From JAZDFC01 sp043808235 (lineage in GTDB: Bacteria > Bacteroidota > Ignavibacteria > Ignavibacteriales > Melioribacteraceae): a stretch of DNA of 10,437 bases. Of this stretch, positions 1 to 7,514 are shown one piece after another (within the stretch, counting starts at the first letter, position 1; the number at the start of each line of letters is the position of its first letter). A model generated the notes under the pieces. The model made no database searches, was not told where the DNA came from, and saw only the letters and a program-made list of their open reading frames with translations. The translations under genes were made by a program, and so were the position numbers. The stretch is taken from NCBI GenBank assembly GCA_043808235.1, contig JAZDFC010000029.1:1-10437 (forward strand). Reading direction: 5' to 3'.

Positions 1-781
1 CAAAATTTACGAAAAATGACCTCCAAACAAATAATTTATACCTAATTTTAATTAAATCCATGTAAAGATGCAATGACCAATTTGAGAATATTTTTTATTT
101 TTTCCCCATCTAAATCATTATTTCATAACAAACTATGCTCAGTTCTATTAGCAAACAAATTAATACCTGGAAAAAATAACTATTCACAGGCAATAATCCA
201 ATTTTATTTTTGATAATACATGGGTTTGTGAATAAAATATAAGATTAAAGAATAAGCGGTCAGTGAGTAAATTTTGCTCATTCAAAACAATTCAAATTTC
301 AAAGAGCTATTTATACGTAAAATTTATTTTTCCGTGGAAAAAGATAACAATTTTACTAAAACAATCAAATTTTTAAAATCACATCGGAAGTATTAATCTG
401 ACAGATCGACAGTCTTCGGTAAATCTCAACTTTATATTCGGATGAATTTTATTATAAGTTAAATCGAAAGTTGAATATTCTTACGCTTGAAAGCAGAATC
501 GGATTTTTATGCGCGAAGTTTCTCGAAAAGAGAATGAGGCGACTTATAAAATGACCGGTACGGGAATATATAGTATAAATCAAAGATGATTAATGTGCAA
601 TATAAAAAATCTAAATAGAACAGAGATGCTTCGTAGTCGGCATCCATACTTGTGACTTAAACTGTCATGGATTCGGTCGTCAACATGGTAAATAAATGCG
701 ATTTTTAATGATATTGCAACTTTTTATCAATCAATAAAATCCTTATCTTTTGCGCGGTTTTTATGTCATTCAGAAAGTGCT
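1..781. other. Non-coding, AT-rich upstream region
   Basis: No convincing gene was found on either strand in these 781 bases. The longest ORF I could trace is a 46-codon minus-strand ORF (647 down to 507) with no ribosome site or family resemblance; a 26-codon plus-strand ORF at 509-589 is equally unconvincing. Small inverted repeats are present: TTCTC/GAGAA around a GAAAA loop (520-534), TGAGTA/TGCTCA (264-280), TCAACTTT/AAAGTTGA (426-433 and 467-474), and ATCCAT/ATGGAT (642-647 and 667-672). At this base composition such repeats are expected by chance. The stretch 480-690 is richer in G and C than the flanks, which might mark a decayed gene or an RNA, but no tRNA cloverleaf or known RNA is recognisable. 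Confidence 0.6.
714..752 (+). promoter_or_regulatory. Weak promoter candidate for the glycan operon
   Basis: A TTG at 714-716 (in TTGCAA) precedes TATCTTTTG at 744-752. The latter resembles the Bacteroidota -7 element TAnnTTTG but has one extra base, and the spacing of 27 nt is longer than the usual 17-23. An AT-rich TAAAAT at 735-740 is an alternative -10-like hexamer. A promoter is expected here because the region precedes the first gene of a tightly packed operon. The match itself is poor. Confidence 0.22.
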
Positions 782-1792
782 ATGGAAATAAATTTATTAA
801 AATATTTTACCTTTCTTAGATTATTTAATGCATTGTCAATCCTTTTCTCATACTGTTTATCAAAGGTTTGCCGTAAACCTGTTCTATGGGGAAATCCCAT
901 TAGTTATTCCATAGAACCTACAAACCATTGCAATCTAAAATGCCCCGAGTGTCCGTCAGGTCTTGGCGCTCTTACAAGGTCAATCGGGTTAATGGATATA
1001 AAGTCATTTGAAAAAATAATCGAACAGATAAGAGACACAGGTGTTTATATACAATTATACTTCCAAGGAGAACCCTATATAAATAAACATTTGCCTGATA
1101 TGATTGGCTGTGCTCAATCAAATAATTTATATGTCTCGGTAAGTACTAACGGATTACTTTTCAAAAAGGACATGATTGGTAGAGCATTAAATCCTTCGCC
1201 GGATAAAATTATTTTCTCAATAGATGGTTTAGATGAAAGTGCCTATCAGAATTACAGGGTAGGAGGATCTTATTCCAATGCAATAGAGGGATTAAAATTA
1301 CTGATTGAAGAAAAGAAAAGAAGAAATTTGCAGAAACCTTTTATCGAATTCCAATTTATTGTTATGAAGCAAAACGAACATCAAGCAAACGATGTTGTGC
1401 AATTTGGTAAATCAATCGGTGTTGATAAGGTTACTTTAAAAACCATGCAAGTTAACTCCTTTGAAAGCGCTGAATATTTTTTACCTACAAATCCAAAGTA
1501 TTCAAGGTATGTCTTATCGGAAAATGATTTTAAAATAAAAAACAAAATTAAGAATCACTGTTTCGCACTCTGGCGGACGGCTGTAATAACATGGGATGGC
1601 AGATTAGTCCCGTGCTGTTTTGATAAAGATGCCAAACATCAGTTCGGTAAATTGAGCAATAATAATTTAATTGAGATTTGGAAGGGAGAAAATTATCGTA
1701 AATTTCGAATGGCGGTTTTAACAAACAGATCGCACATCCCTATTTGCACAAATTGCACCGAAGGATTAAATATGAATATTCTTGAGATGTGA
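782..1792 (+). CDS. Radical SAM/SPASM-domain protein of unknown substrate
   Basis: A 336-residue radical SAM enzyme, expected to cleave S-adenosylmethionine with a [4Fe-4S] cluster and start radical chemistry on an unknown substrate. The CxxxCxxC motif is C50, C54 and C57 (CNLKCPEC). GEP at 96-98 and STNG at 121-124 match the SAM-binding core. The C-terminal part is a short SPASM-like domain: C260, W264, DGRLVPCC with C278 and C279, then C322 and C325; five cysteines suggest one auxiliary cluster. Residues 1-40 form a hydrophobic/basic leader (FLRLFNALSILFSYCLSK) that could bind the membrane. The gene opens a packed operon and its stop directly abuts the next ATG. Because the neighbours are glycosyltransferases and a deacetylase, a sugar or lipid substrate is more likely than a peptide, and no RiPP precursor is evident nearby. 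The family is secure, the function is not. Confidence 0.9.
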   Translation: MEINLLKYFTFLRLFNALSILFSYCLSKVCRKPVLWGNPISYSIEPTNHCNLKCPECPSGLGALTRSIGLMDIKSFEKIIEQIRDTGVYIQLYFQGEPYINKHLPDMIGCAQSNNLYVSVSTNGLLFKKDMIGRALNPSPDKIIFSIDGLDESAYQNYRVGGSYSNAIEGLKLLIEEKKRRNLQKPFIEFQFIVMKQNEHQANDVVQFGKSIGVDKVTLKTMQVNSFESAEYFLPTNPKYSRYVLSENDFKIKNKIKNHCFALWRTAVITWDGRLVPCCFDKDAKHQFGKLSNNNLIEIWKGENYRKFRMAVLTNRSHIPICTNCTEGLNMNILEM

Positions 1793-2770
1793 ATGATCGC
1801 AGCATTCTATTCAAATATTTCTGCAACTCTTATTAAAAATAAAAATAGAATAATTGTTTTTCTTAAAATAATTATTGCTGTCGGTTTGCTATTGTTTCTA
1901 CTAAACCGGATAGAACCAGCTGAAATAGTATCAGCAATTAGTAATGCTGATCATACGTTCATCTTATTAACATTATTATTCGGAGTAGTTAATATCTCGC
2001 TGCAATTTTATAAATGGAAGGTGATTTGTCAAGAAGTTTTAAAAATTCGTACCAATCGAAAAATTTTATATTCATTGTTTTATGGATTTGCTGCTGGCAT
2101 TTTCACACCGTTTCGTTTGGGCGAATACGTCGGAAGGGCTATTCCATTTAAAGATAACGGTTTAATGGAGATTACTATCGCGACAATTATCGACAAATTC
2201 TTCCCATTGATAATAATCTTCAGCGTAGGTTCAATTTCCTCGATTGTGTACATATATTTTTTCTATAAAGTAAATTATTATGTAGCTGTTTCGTTGTTAT
2301 TGTTAATTGTAACCCTGCTGATTCTGGTTTTTTCCCTATTTAAAAATGAAAAGTTTTGGAATGGTTTTGTTTTCATCAAACTGAGTAACTACAGATTATT
2401 TAAAAATTTTAATGCGAAAATTTCTATTTTTCGAAATTTGAATTCCCGAATCGCAGCAAAAATTTTACTTATTTCATTCCTTTTTTACACCACTTTCATT
2501 ATCCAATTTGCTTTTTTGGCTATTGCCTTCTCAGGCCGATTTGAGCTTTTAAATTTTGTCTGGATTGGTAGTTTGGTAATTTTTTCTAAAACGATAATCC
2601 CCCCGATTTCATTGGGCGAACTCGGAATTCGAGAAGGCGTTACAATATTTTTTCTCGGATCGGTTGGGATTAGTGAAGCAGCGGCTTTTAACACATCGAT
2701 TTTTCTTTTTTTAATTAACCTTGCTCTTCCTTCTCTAGTAGGTCTTTTATTACTTTTAAAGAAGAATTGA
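1793..2770 (+). CDS. UPF0104/LPG synthase TM-type integral membrane protein
   Basis: A 325-residue polytopic membrane protein with about eight hydrophobic segments, including residues 20-38, 55-73, 92-108, 126-155, 162-183, 222-247, 254-270 and 303-322. It carries the two conserved loops of the lysylphosphatidylglycerol synthase TM/UPF0104 family: TPFRLGEYVGRA at 105-116 and PPISLGELGIREG at 270-282. The family includes the membrane half of MprF, YbhN and HpnL, and members are often proposed to move or present lipids across the inner membrane. There is no soluble aminoacyl-transferase domain, so it is not a full MprF. It starts immediately after the radical SAM stop and ends 1 nt before the next gene. 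In this operon it may flip or hold the glycosylated lipid; that role is inferred from family and context only. Confidence 0.88.
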   Translation: MIAAFYSNISATLIKNKNRIIVFLKIIIAVGLLLFLLNRIEPAEIVSAISNADHTFILLTLLFGVVNISLQFYKWKVICQEVLKIRTNRKILYSLFYGFAAGIFTPFRLGEYVGRAIPFKDNGLMEITIATIIDKFFPLIIIFSVGSISSIVYIYFFYKVNYYVAVSLLLLIVTLLILVFSLFKNEKFWNGFVFIKLSNYRLFKNFNAKISIFRNLNSRIAAKILLISFLFYTTFIIQFAFLAIAFSGRFELLNFVWIGSLVIFSKTIIPPISLGELGIREGVTIFFLGSVGISEAAAFNTSIFLFLINLALPSLVGLLLLLKKN

Positions 2771-2771
2771 A

Positions 2772-3905
2772 ATGAATATATTTTTCACTGTCATCGGATT
2801 ATTTCTGCTGCTCTACTATTTAGGTTTTATAATCTGGATTCGGTTTGGATTAAGCCGTTTGGTAAAAAATAAAAGTGAAGGCGCCAGGGTAGAGTTTATT
2901 TCTATCATTATCCCATTCCGTAACGAAAGTGCAAATATTTTAAATAGTCTAAAAAGTATTTCATCCTTGAACTATCCCACTGATAAATTTGAGGCGCTAT
3001 ATATTAATGACAGTTCAACTGATGATTCGTTTGCTAAAATTGAAAATGCCTCAAAGCCATCCAATATCAAATTACTGAACTTCGTCGATTTATCTTCAAA
3101 ATATGCATTTAAGAAAAAAGCCGTTGAATTCGGAATTCAAAATGCTCAAGGGCAGATTATTGTGCTTACAGACACGGATTGCACCCATCACCCGGAGTGG
3201 CTATTTGCGATGATAAATAATTTTGACGCTGATACGGCTATGGTCAGTGGTCCGGTTGAGTTTTTATCCGATGGTTCTGTATTCCATGAATTTCAAAAAC
3301 TGGAATTCGAAGGACTAATTGAAGCTGGCGCGGGATTGATTGGTAATAATAATCCAACAATTTGCAGTGCAGCTAATTTGGCGTTCCGTAAAGAAGCATT
3401 TTATTTAGTTGGAGGTTATAAAGATAATATGAATCTCTCTTCGGGAGATGATGAATTTTTGATGCAGAAAATTCACCGGCAAACTGACTATAAAATAAAA
3501 TTTTCACTTCATCCTGATTCGATCGTTAAAACTGATCCAAATAAGAATATCTCGCAGTTTTTTGAACAAAGAAGGCGATGGTCGAGCAAAGGATTTTTTT
3601 ATAAAAGTAAATTCCTGATTTTTACTCTCGTCTTGATTTTTCTTTTTTACATTTCGTTGCCTGTGCAACTCATCCTCGGTATTTTTTATCAGCCATATTT
3701 TATTTTGATGTTTCTCTTAAGTCTTCTTTTAAAAATGTTTATCGAGTTCCTCGTTTTAAGAAAAGGTAAAAAGCTTTTATTCAAGGATTTGAAGCTCCGG
3801 TTTATACCCGCTGCTGAAATTTTCCAAATACCATACATTATTATAGCACCATTATTGGGATTATTAGGGAATTTCAATTGGAAGGGAAGGAAACTGAAAA
3901 GATGA
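2772..3905 (+). CDS. Membrane-anchored family 2 glycosyltransferase (first of two)
   Basis: A 377-residue GT-A fold inverting glycosyltransferase, expected to use a nucleotide sugar on the cytoplasmic face. An N-terminal membrane segment (3-24) is followed by the catalytic domain: IIIPFRNE at 45-52, NDSSTDD at 79-85 for nucleotide binding, LTDTDC at 132-137 containing the metal-binding DxD, SGDDEFL at 224-230 with the likely catalytic acidic residues, and QRRRW at 266-270. Hydrophobic segments at about 281-304, 307-326 and 345-366 close the protein. This layout is that of membrane GT2 enzymes such as HpnI, ceramide glucosyltransferase-like and processive synthases. The tail NFNWKGRKLKR closely matches that of the second GT in the operon. 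The stop codon overlaps the deacetylase ATG (ATGA). The sugar and acceptor cannot be read from sequence. Confidence 0.93.
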   Translation: MNIFFTVIGLFLLLYYLGFIIWIRFGLSRLVKNKSEGARVEFISIIIPFRNESANILNSLKSISSLNYPTDKFEALYINDSSTDDSFAKIENASKPSNIKLLNFVDLSSKYAFKKKAVEFGIQNAQGQIIVLTDTDCTHHPEWLFAMINNFDADTAMVSGPVEFLSDGSVFHEFQKLEFEGLIEAGAGLIGNNNPTICSAANLAFRKEAFYLVGGYKDNMNLSSGDDEFLMQKIHRQTDYKIKFSLHPDSIVKTDPNKNISQFFEQRRRWSSKGFFYKSKFLIFTLVLIFLFYISLPVQLILGIFYQPYFILMFLLSLLLKMFIEFLVLRKGKKLLFKDLKLRFIPAAEIFQIPYIIIAPLLGLLGNFNWKGRKLKR

Positions 3906-4540
3906 TACCTGAATGGCATTCTCCCCCCTGGATTGTTAAAAAGATTTTCTCAGACTTTATTTGGGAATCGAGAACTGATAAAGTATTAATTACTATCGAC
4001 GACGGACCCAATGCTGAATTAACTGATCGGCTTCTAAAATTTTTTACTGAGCAGAATCTCAAAACCATTATGTTTTTTGTCGGCGATGAAATGATGAAGA
4101 ATCCAAATTTGGTTCGGGAGGTTATCTCGGCAGGCCACACTATCGGCTGCCATTCTATGGGGCATAATAAGTTGACAAAATTATCGTATCCACAGGTTAA
4201 TGAGGAAATATCGAATTTTAATTTGCAATGTGAAAATGAATTTGGAATCCATGTAAAATTCTTCCGTCCGCCTTACGGCAGATTTAATTCCAATGTTACG
4301 AAAGCCGCAAAAAGCAACGTGCTTAAAACCGTAATGTGGTCATTACTAACATTTGACTATAAAAATGATTTTGATATTGTTAAATTTGCCATTGTAAAAT
4401 ATTTGAAAAGCAACTCAATCGTAGTTTTTCACGACAATCAAAAATCGAAGGAAATTGTGATAGATTCATTGAAGTACTTATTGGATAGAGCCGCAAAACA
4501 TGGCTTCCGAATTGGAGAACCTTCCGAATGTTTGAAATAA
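3902..4540 (+). CDS. NodB-type polysaccharide deacetylase
   Basis: A 212-residue carbohydrate esterase family 4/NodB domain protein expected to remove N-acetyl (or formyl) groups from a sugar. All the signature motifs are visible: TIDDGPN at 31-37 (catalytic D33, metal-binding D34), HSMGH at 84-88 (metal ligands H84 and H88), RPPYGRF at 122-128, and FHDN at 177-180 with the late-motif H178. The NodB domain makes up nearly the whole protein. No signal peptide or membrane segment is evident, so it probably acts in the cytoplasm on a nucleotide- or lipid-linked sugar, unlike exported peptidoglycan deacetylases. I chose the ATG at 3902, in a 4-nt ATGA overlap with the upstream GT; an in-frame TTG at 3878 would add eight charged residues and a 28-nt overlap and is less likely. 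An AAGG at 3887-3890 may serve as ribosome site. Its 3' end overlaps the next gene by 13 nt. Confidence 0.92.
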   Translation: MIPEWHSPPWIVKKIFSDFIWESRTDKVLITIDDGPNAELTDRLLKFFTEQNLKTIMFFVGDEMMKNPNLVREVISAGHTIGCHSMGHNKLTKLSYPQVNEEISNFNLQCENEFGIHVKFFRPPYGRFNSNVTKAAKSNVLKTVMWSLLTFDYKNDFDIVKFAIVKYLKSNSIVVFHDNQKSKEIVIDSLKYLLDRAAKHGFRIGEPSECLK

Positions 4541-5625
4541 TTTTTCTCGTCTTTCTTTCACTATATTTTATTCAGTGCGTAATTTTTACGATTGGTTCCA
4601 ATCGCAAATTCAAAACCTTGACCGAAGATAAACTGCCCACAGCAACTATACTTGTTGCAGCAAGAAATGAAGAGAATAATATAGTTGATTGTTTGAATTC
4701 ATTGGAAAAACTTCAATATCCCGAAGGTAAACTTGAAATAATCATCATTAACGATCATTCCACGGATAGAACTGGAGAATTAATAGGCGGATTCATAAAA
4801 GATAAACCTAAATTTAAAACTATCATTCCGCAAAAGGGAATCGGTTCATTAAAAGGAAAGGCGAATGCAATTGCAAACGGTTTGGAAATTGCTTCTGGTG
4901 AAATAATCTTGACTACGGATGCCGATTGCACTGTTTCCCCGACGTGGGCTAAAACTATTGCATCTTATTATCAGCAAGATGTCGCACTTGTATGCGGTTA
5001 CACCGACCAATTTGCCCCGAATGCTTTTCATGGGATGCAGTCGATAGATTTTATTTACTTACTTGCGGTCGCGGCTGGTGCAATGAACCTCGGCAAACCT
5101 TTAAGCGCAATAGGCAATAATATGTCCTACCGTAAATCTGTTTATAAAGAAGTCGGCGGATATGAAAAGCTTCCTTTCTCCGTAACCGAGGATTTTGCAT
5201 TATTAATGGCCATGCACGGTTTGAAAAAATATAAAATTATTTATCCGCTGGATTCGGGCGGAATGGTTACATCAAAGGCTTGTCCGGATTTAAAATCTTT
5301 ATTCTGGCAAAAGAAACGGTGGGGTGTTGGCGGACTCGACAGCGATTTGATTGGCTTTAGTGTCATGGCATGGGGATTCGTAGCACACATTTGCATGCTG
5401 CTTACTCCTTTCTTTTTCTCAATGAATGCCATTTATATGATTCTGTTCAAATTTTTCGTTGATTATTTTTTCATGTTTTTTGTTTATCAAAAATTGAAAT
5501 TAAAACTCAGGTTCCTTCACTTTTTAGCTTTTGAGATCTACTTTATTATATATGTGTTGGTTTTGCCAATTGCCGTTGGATTAAACAGAAATGTAAAATG
5601 GAAGGGAAGAGAATTCAAAAGATGA
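4528..5625 (+). CDS. Membrane-anchored family 2 glycosyltransferase (second of two)
   Basis: A 365-residue paralogue of the GT encoded at 2772-3905 with the same layout: membrane segment at 3-22, a GT-A domain with ILVAARNEEN at 41-50, INDHSTD at 74-80, TTDADC at 129-134 (DxD), TEDFAL at 220-225 and QKKRW at 261-265, then hydrophobic segments at about 276-296, 299-319 and 330-351. The tail NVKWKGREFKR mirrors the NFNWKGRKLKR of the first copy. It presumably adds a second sugar, or the same sugar to a different acceptor, in the same pathway. The ATG at 4528 lies inside the deacetylase gene (13-nt overlap), which points to translational coupling. The acceptor-side residues differ from the first GT (SGDDEFL there, TEDFAL here), so the two are probably not redundant. 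Confidence 0.93.
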   Translation: MFEIIFLVFLSLYFIQCVIFTIGSNRKFKTLTEDKLPTATILVAARNEENNIVDCLNSLEKLQYPEGKLEIIIINDHSTDRTGELIGGFIKDKPKFKTIIPQKGIGSLKGKANAIANGLEIASGEIILTTDADCTVSPTWAKTIASYYQQDVALVCGYTDQFAPNAFHGMQSIDFIYLLAVAAGAMNLGKPLSAIGNNMSYRKSVYKEVGGYEKLPFSVTEDFALLMAMHGLKKYKIIYPLDSGGMVTSKACPDLKSLFWQKKRWGVGGLDSDLIGFSVMAWGFVAHICMLLTPFFFSMNAIYMILFKFFVDYFFMFFVYQKLKLKLRFLHFLAFEIYFIIYVLVLPIAVGLNRNVKWKGREFKR

Positions 5626-5666
5626 TTCGTACTTATCAATCAAACATTTTTCGGTTTTTCAGATGA
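5622..5666 (+). other. 14-codon mini-ORF linking two genes by ATGA overlaps
   Basis: The ATG at 5622 overlaps the TGA of the second GT, and the mini-ORF's own TGA at 5664-5666 overlaps the ATG of the next gene at 5663. It would encode MIRTYQSNIFRFFR, which resembles no family I know. If translated it would couple the GT to the DUF1207-like gene by termination-reinitiation. It could also be chance, or a remnant of a gene start carried along with a GT duplication, because the first GT ends in the same AAAAGATGAT string that starts the deacetylase. Confidence 0.25.
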
Positions 5667-6490
5667 ATAAATTTTTCTTCCTGTCATTATTTATTTTCTA
5701 TTCGGCTATTTTTGGACAAGACTCGGTTAAAATTTTTCCGGGTGATTTGACTGTAAAACCATTTGCGGCAAATGTTCTCGAACCAAAATTGGGTTTCCTT
5801 TTTCAAGTTGATCATAATGAGTTGAGGCTTGATATTGGTAATTCTTTGGATGTCATCCGGTTTAAAATTGATGATGACGCAGTTATTTCGTTCGGCGCTG
5901 ATCTGTTCACCTTCACACTTTTAAGATCGGAAGATAATTTTCATTTTCCTGTTGATGCGGTCGATTATCTTTTCGGAATAAATGCCGGTTATAAAATTTC
6001 GCGGGATAATACCGAATATGGTTTTAGATTTAGATTGAGTCACATAAGCGCGCATCTTGCCGACGGACATTTCGATAAAACAAACAATGAGTGGAAAGAC
6101 GAACACAGTCCGCGTGTTTTTAGTAAAGAATTTTTAGAGTTGATTTATTTTCTCGGTTACGAGCAGTTCCGATTTTACGGAGGAATAACTTACAATTTCC
6201 ATATCGATCCGGTGGAACTTGGCAAAGATAATTATCAAATTGGAATAGAATACTTTTTCGATAACGTAATTAGTGATTACTTAACTCCATATATAGCTTA
6301 CGATGGAAGACTCGCTCATCTCGATGAGTATGTATTGAATAATTCATTGTGCGCCGGAATTAAATTTGGTCACTCTTATGGAAAGGGAGTAAGTTTATAT
6401 TTTCAATATTATTCCGGCAACAGTATTCACGGTGAATACTTTGATTACAAAACAAAATATTCCGCATTCGGAATTAACTTAGATTTATAA
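5663..6490 (+). CDS. DUF1207-like outer-membrane beta-barrel protein
   Basis: A 275-residue exported protein. The N-terminus (MNKFFFLSLFIFYSAIFGQD) is a signal peptide with probable cleavage after G18. The mature part alternates hydrophobic and polar residues in short strands (for example 41-50, 76-86, 103-111, 118-126, 168-179, 190-199, 242-250), typical of an outer-membrane barrel. The segment DAVDYLFGINAGY (98-110), SHISAHLADG (126-135) and SGNSIHGEYFD (251-261) resemble the conserved DxxxADY, HxSSHLGDE and GxSxHGQFY features of DUF1207, a family of unknown function. The C-terminus (FGINLDL) lacks the usual final aromatic residue of BamA substrates. There is no clear ribosome site; the ATG overlaps the mini-ORF stop. 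Its place after glycan genes and 1 nt before an M50 protease suggests an envelope role. The family assignment is from recalled motifs. Confidence 0.72.
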   Translation: MNKFFFLSLFIFYSAIFGQDSVKIFPGDLTVKPFAANVLEPKLGFLFQVDHNELRLDIGNSLDVIRFKIDDDAVISFGADLFTFTLLRSEDNFHFPVDAVDYLFGINAGYKISRDNTEYGFRFRLSHISAHLADGHFDKTNNEWKDEHSPRVFSKEFLELIYFLGYEQFRFYGGITYNFHIDPVELGKDNYQIGIEYFFDNVISDYLTPYIAYDGRLAHLDEYVLNNSLCAGIKFGHSYGKGVSLYFQYYSGNSIHGEYFDYKTKYSAFGINLDL

Positions 6491-6491
6491 T

Positions 6492-7493
6492 ATGCCCGAT
6501 TCTTTTGAATACAGCAGCACCGCAACCGGTTTACCTAAGAGGGAGAAGAAGAAAAAATCCTATCTCGTCCATCTGGGATTATTTATAATTACGTTTGCCA
6601 CAACAGTATTTGCCGGTGTGGAATGGACGACCGGATATTTTGGGCCTTATCCATTATCAGCATTGTGGAACGGACTACCGTATGCGATTTCAATCTTATT
6701 TATTTTATCATGTCATGAATTCGGACATTACTTTGCGGCGAAATATCATAAGGTGGATACTACACTGCCTTATTATATTCCGTTTCCGCCGATACCCGGA
6801 CTTTTTAATTTCGGAACGATGGGGGCAGTTATTAAAACGCGTACTCCGGTTCCAAATAATCTTGCAATGTTCGATATTGGAGTTGCCGGACCAATTGCAG
6901 GATTCATCGCTTGCTTAATTGTAATTGTTTATGGATTTCTAAATTTACCCGGTAAAGAATATATTCTTGCGATACACCCGGATTATTTTTCACCGACTTA
7001 CGGACAGAATGCGCTCGGACTTGAATTCGGGGATACATTGATTTTTGCATTTCTAAGGGAACTCTTGACTAAACCCGATCAGTTTGTACCCCCGATGTCG
7101 GAGATTTATCATTATCCGTATTTGTGCACCGGTTGGTTCGGCTTATTTGTAACTTCAATGAATATGATTCCGGTCGGTCAACTCGATGGTGGTCACGTTA
7201 TTTACAGTATGTTCGGAGAAAAGAAACACGAAGCGATAGCAAGTGTCTGCATGATATTACTCGGCGTCTTTGGATTTATTGGAATAATGGATGAATATCT
7301 GGAATTAAATCTTGGAGTTGGCTGGAGCGGATGGTTATTTTGGGCTTTTATTCTATTTTTTGTCGTAAAAATAAAACATCCACCGGTTACTGATTTCCGC
7401 GAAATAAATGTAAGCCGAATTTATATCGGTTACCTGAGCCTTATTATATTAATGTTGTCGTTCTCTCCAACGCCATTTATTCTAACATTTTAA
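6492..7493 (+). CDS. Site-2 (M50) intramembrane zinc metalloprotease
   Basis: A 333-residue polytopic membrane protease of the S2P family, which cuts transmembrane substrates within the bilayer. The zinc site is HEFGH at 75-79 (ligands H75 and H79, catalytic E76), and the third ligand is D232 in NMIPVGQLDGGHV (224-236), matching the NxxPxxxxDGGH motif. The conserved DIGVAGPIAGF lies at 128-138. Hydrophobic segments are near 27-43, 60-83, 128-150, 213-234, 247-265, 278-293 and 308-328. No PDZ domain is inserted, unlike RseP; the arrangement resembles the compact EGY1-like group. The first 24 residues are soluble and basic (KREKKKK), placing the N-terminus in the cytoplasm. It follows the DUF1207-like gene by 1 nt, so the two are co-transcribed. 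The substrate is unknown; an anti-sigma factor or envelope protein is possible, but none is encoded nearby. Confidence 0.93.
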   Translation: MPDSFEYSSTATGLPKREKKKKSYLVHLGLFIITFATTVFAGVEWTTGYFGPYPLSALWNGLPYAISILFILSCHEFGHYFAAKYHKVDTTLPYYIPFPPIPGLFNFGTMGAVIKTRTPVPNNLAMFDIGVAGPIAGFIACLIVIVYGFLNLPGKEYILAIHPDYFSPTYGQNALGLEFGDTLIFAFLRELLTKPDQFVPPMSEIYHYPYLCTGWFGLFVTSMNMIPVGQLDGGHVIYSMFGEKKHEAIASVCMILLGVFGFIGIMDEYLELNLGVGWSGWLFWAFILFFVVKIKHPPVTDFREINVSRIYIGYLSLIILMLSFSPTPFILTF

Positions 7494-7514
7494 GAGCGGT
7501 ATGGATATTTCAAT

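Noticed and set aside
509..589. 26-codon plus-strand ORF considered as a RiPP precursor for the radical SAM enzyme
   Set aside because: No ribosome site, no Cys-rich or repeat core, not adjacent to the enzyme gene, and it overlaps the minus-strand ORF in a hairpin-prone stretch.
507..647. 46-codon minus-strand ORF in the upstream region
   Set aside because: Its length is expected by chance at this base composition, there is no ribosome site, and the product resembles no known family.
611..690. Reading frame containing HTCDLNCHG, which looks like a radical SAM cysteine motif
   Set aside because: It is only about 25 codons between stops, has no start codon, and the resemblance covers a few residues only.
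2485..2694. Minus-strand ORF inside the UPF0104 gene, and similar antisense ORFs across the window
   Set aside because: They are shadows of well-supported plus-strand genes with clear family motifs, and have no motifs of their own.
3878..3901. TTG start that would extend the deacetylase by eight residues
   Set aside because: The ATG at 3902 forms a standard ATGA overlap with the upstream stop, and the extra residues (EGKETEK) are only a shifted reading of the GT tail codons.
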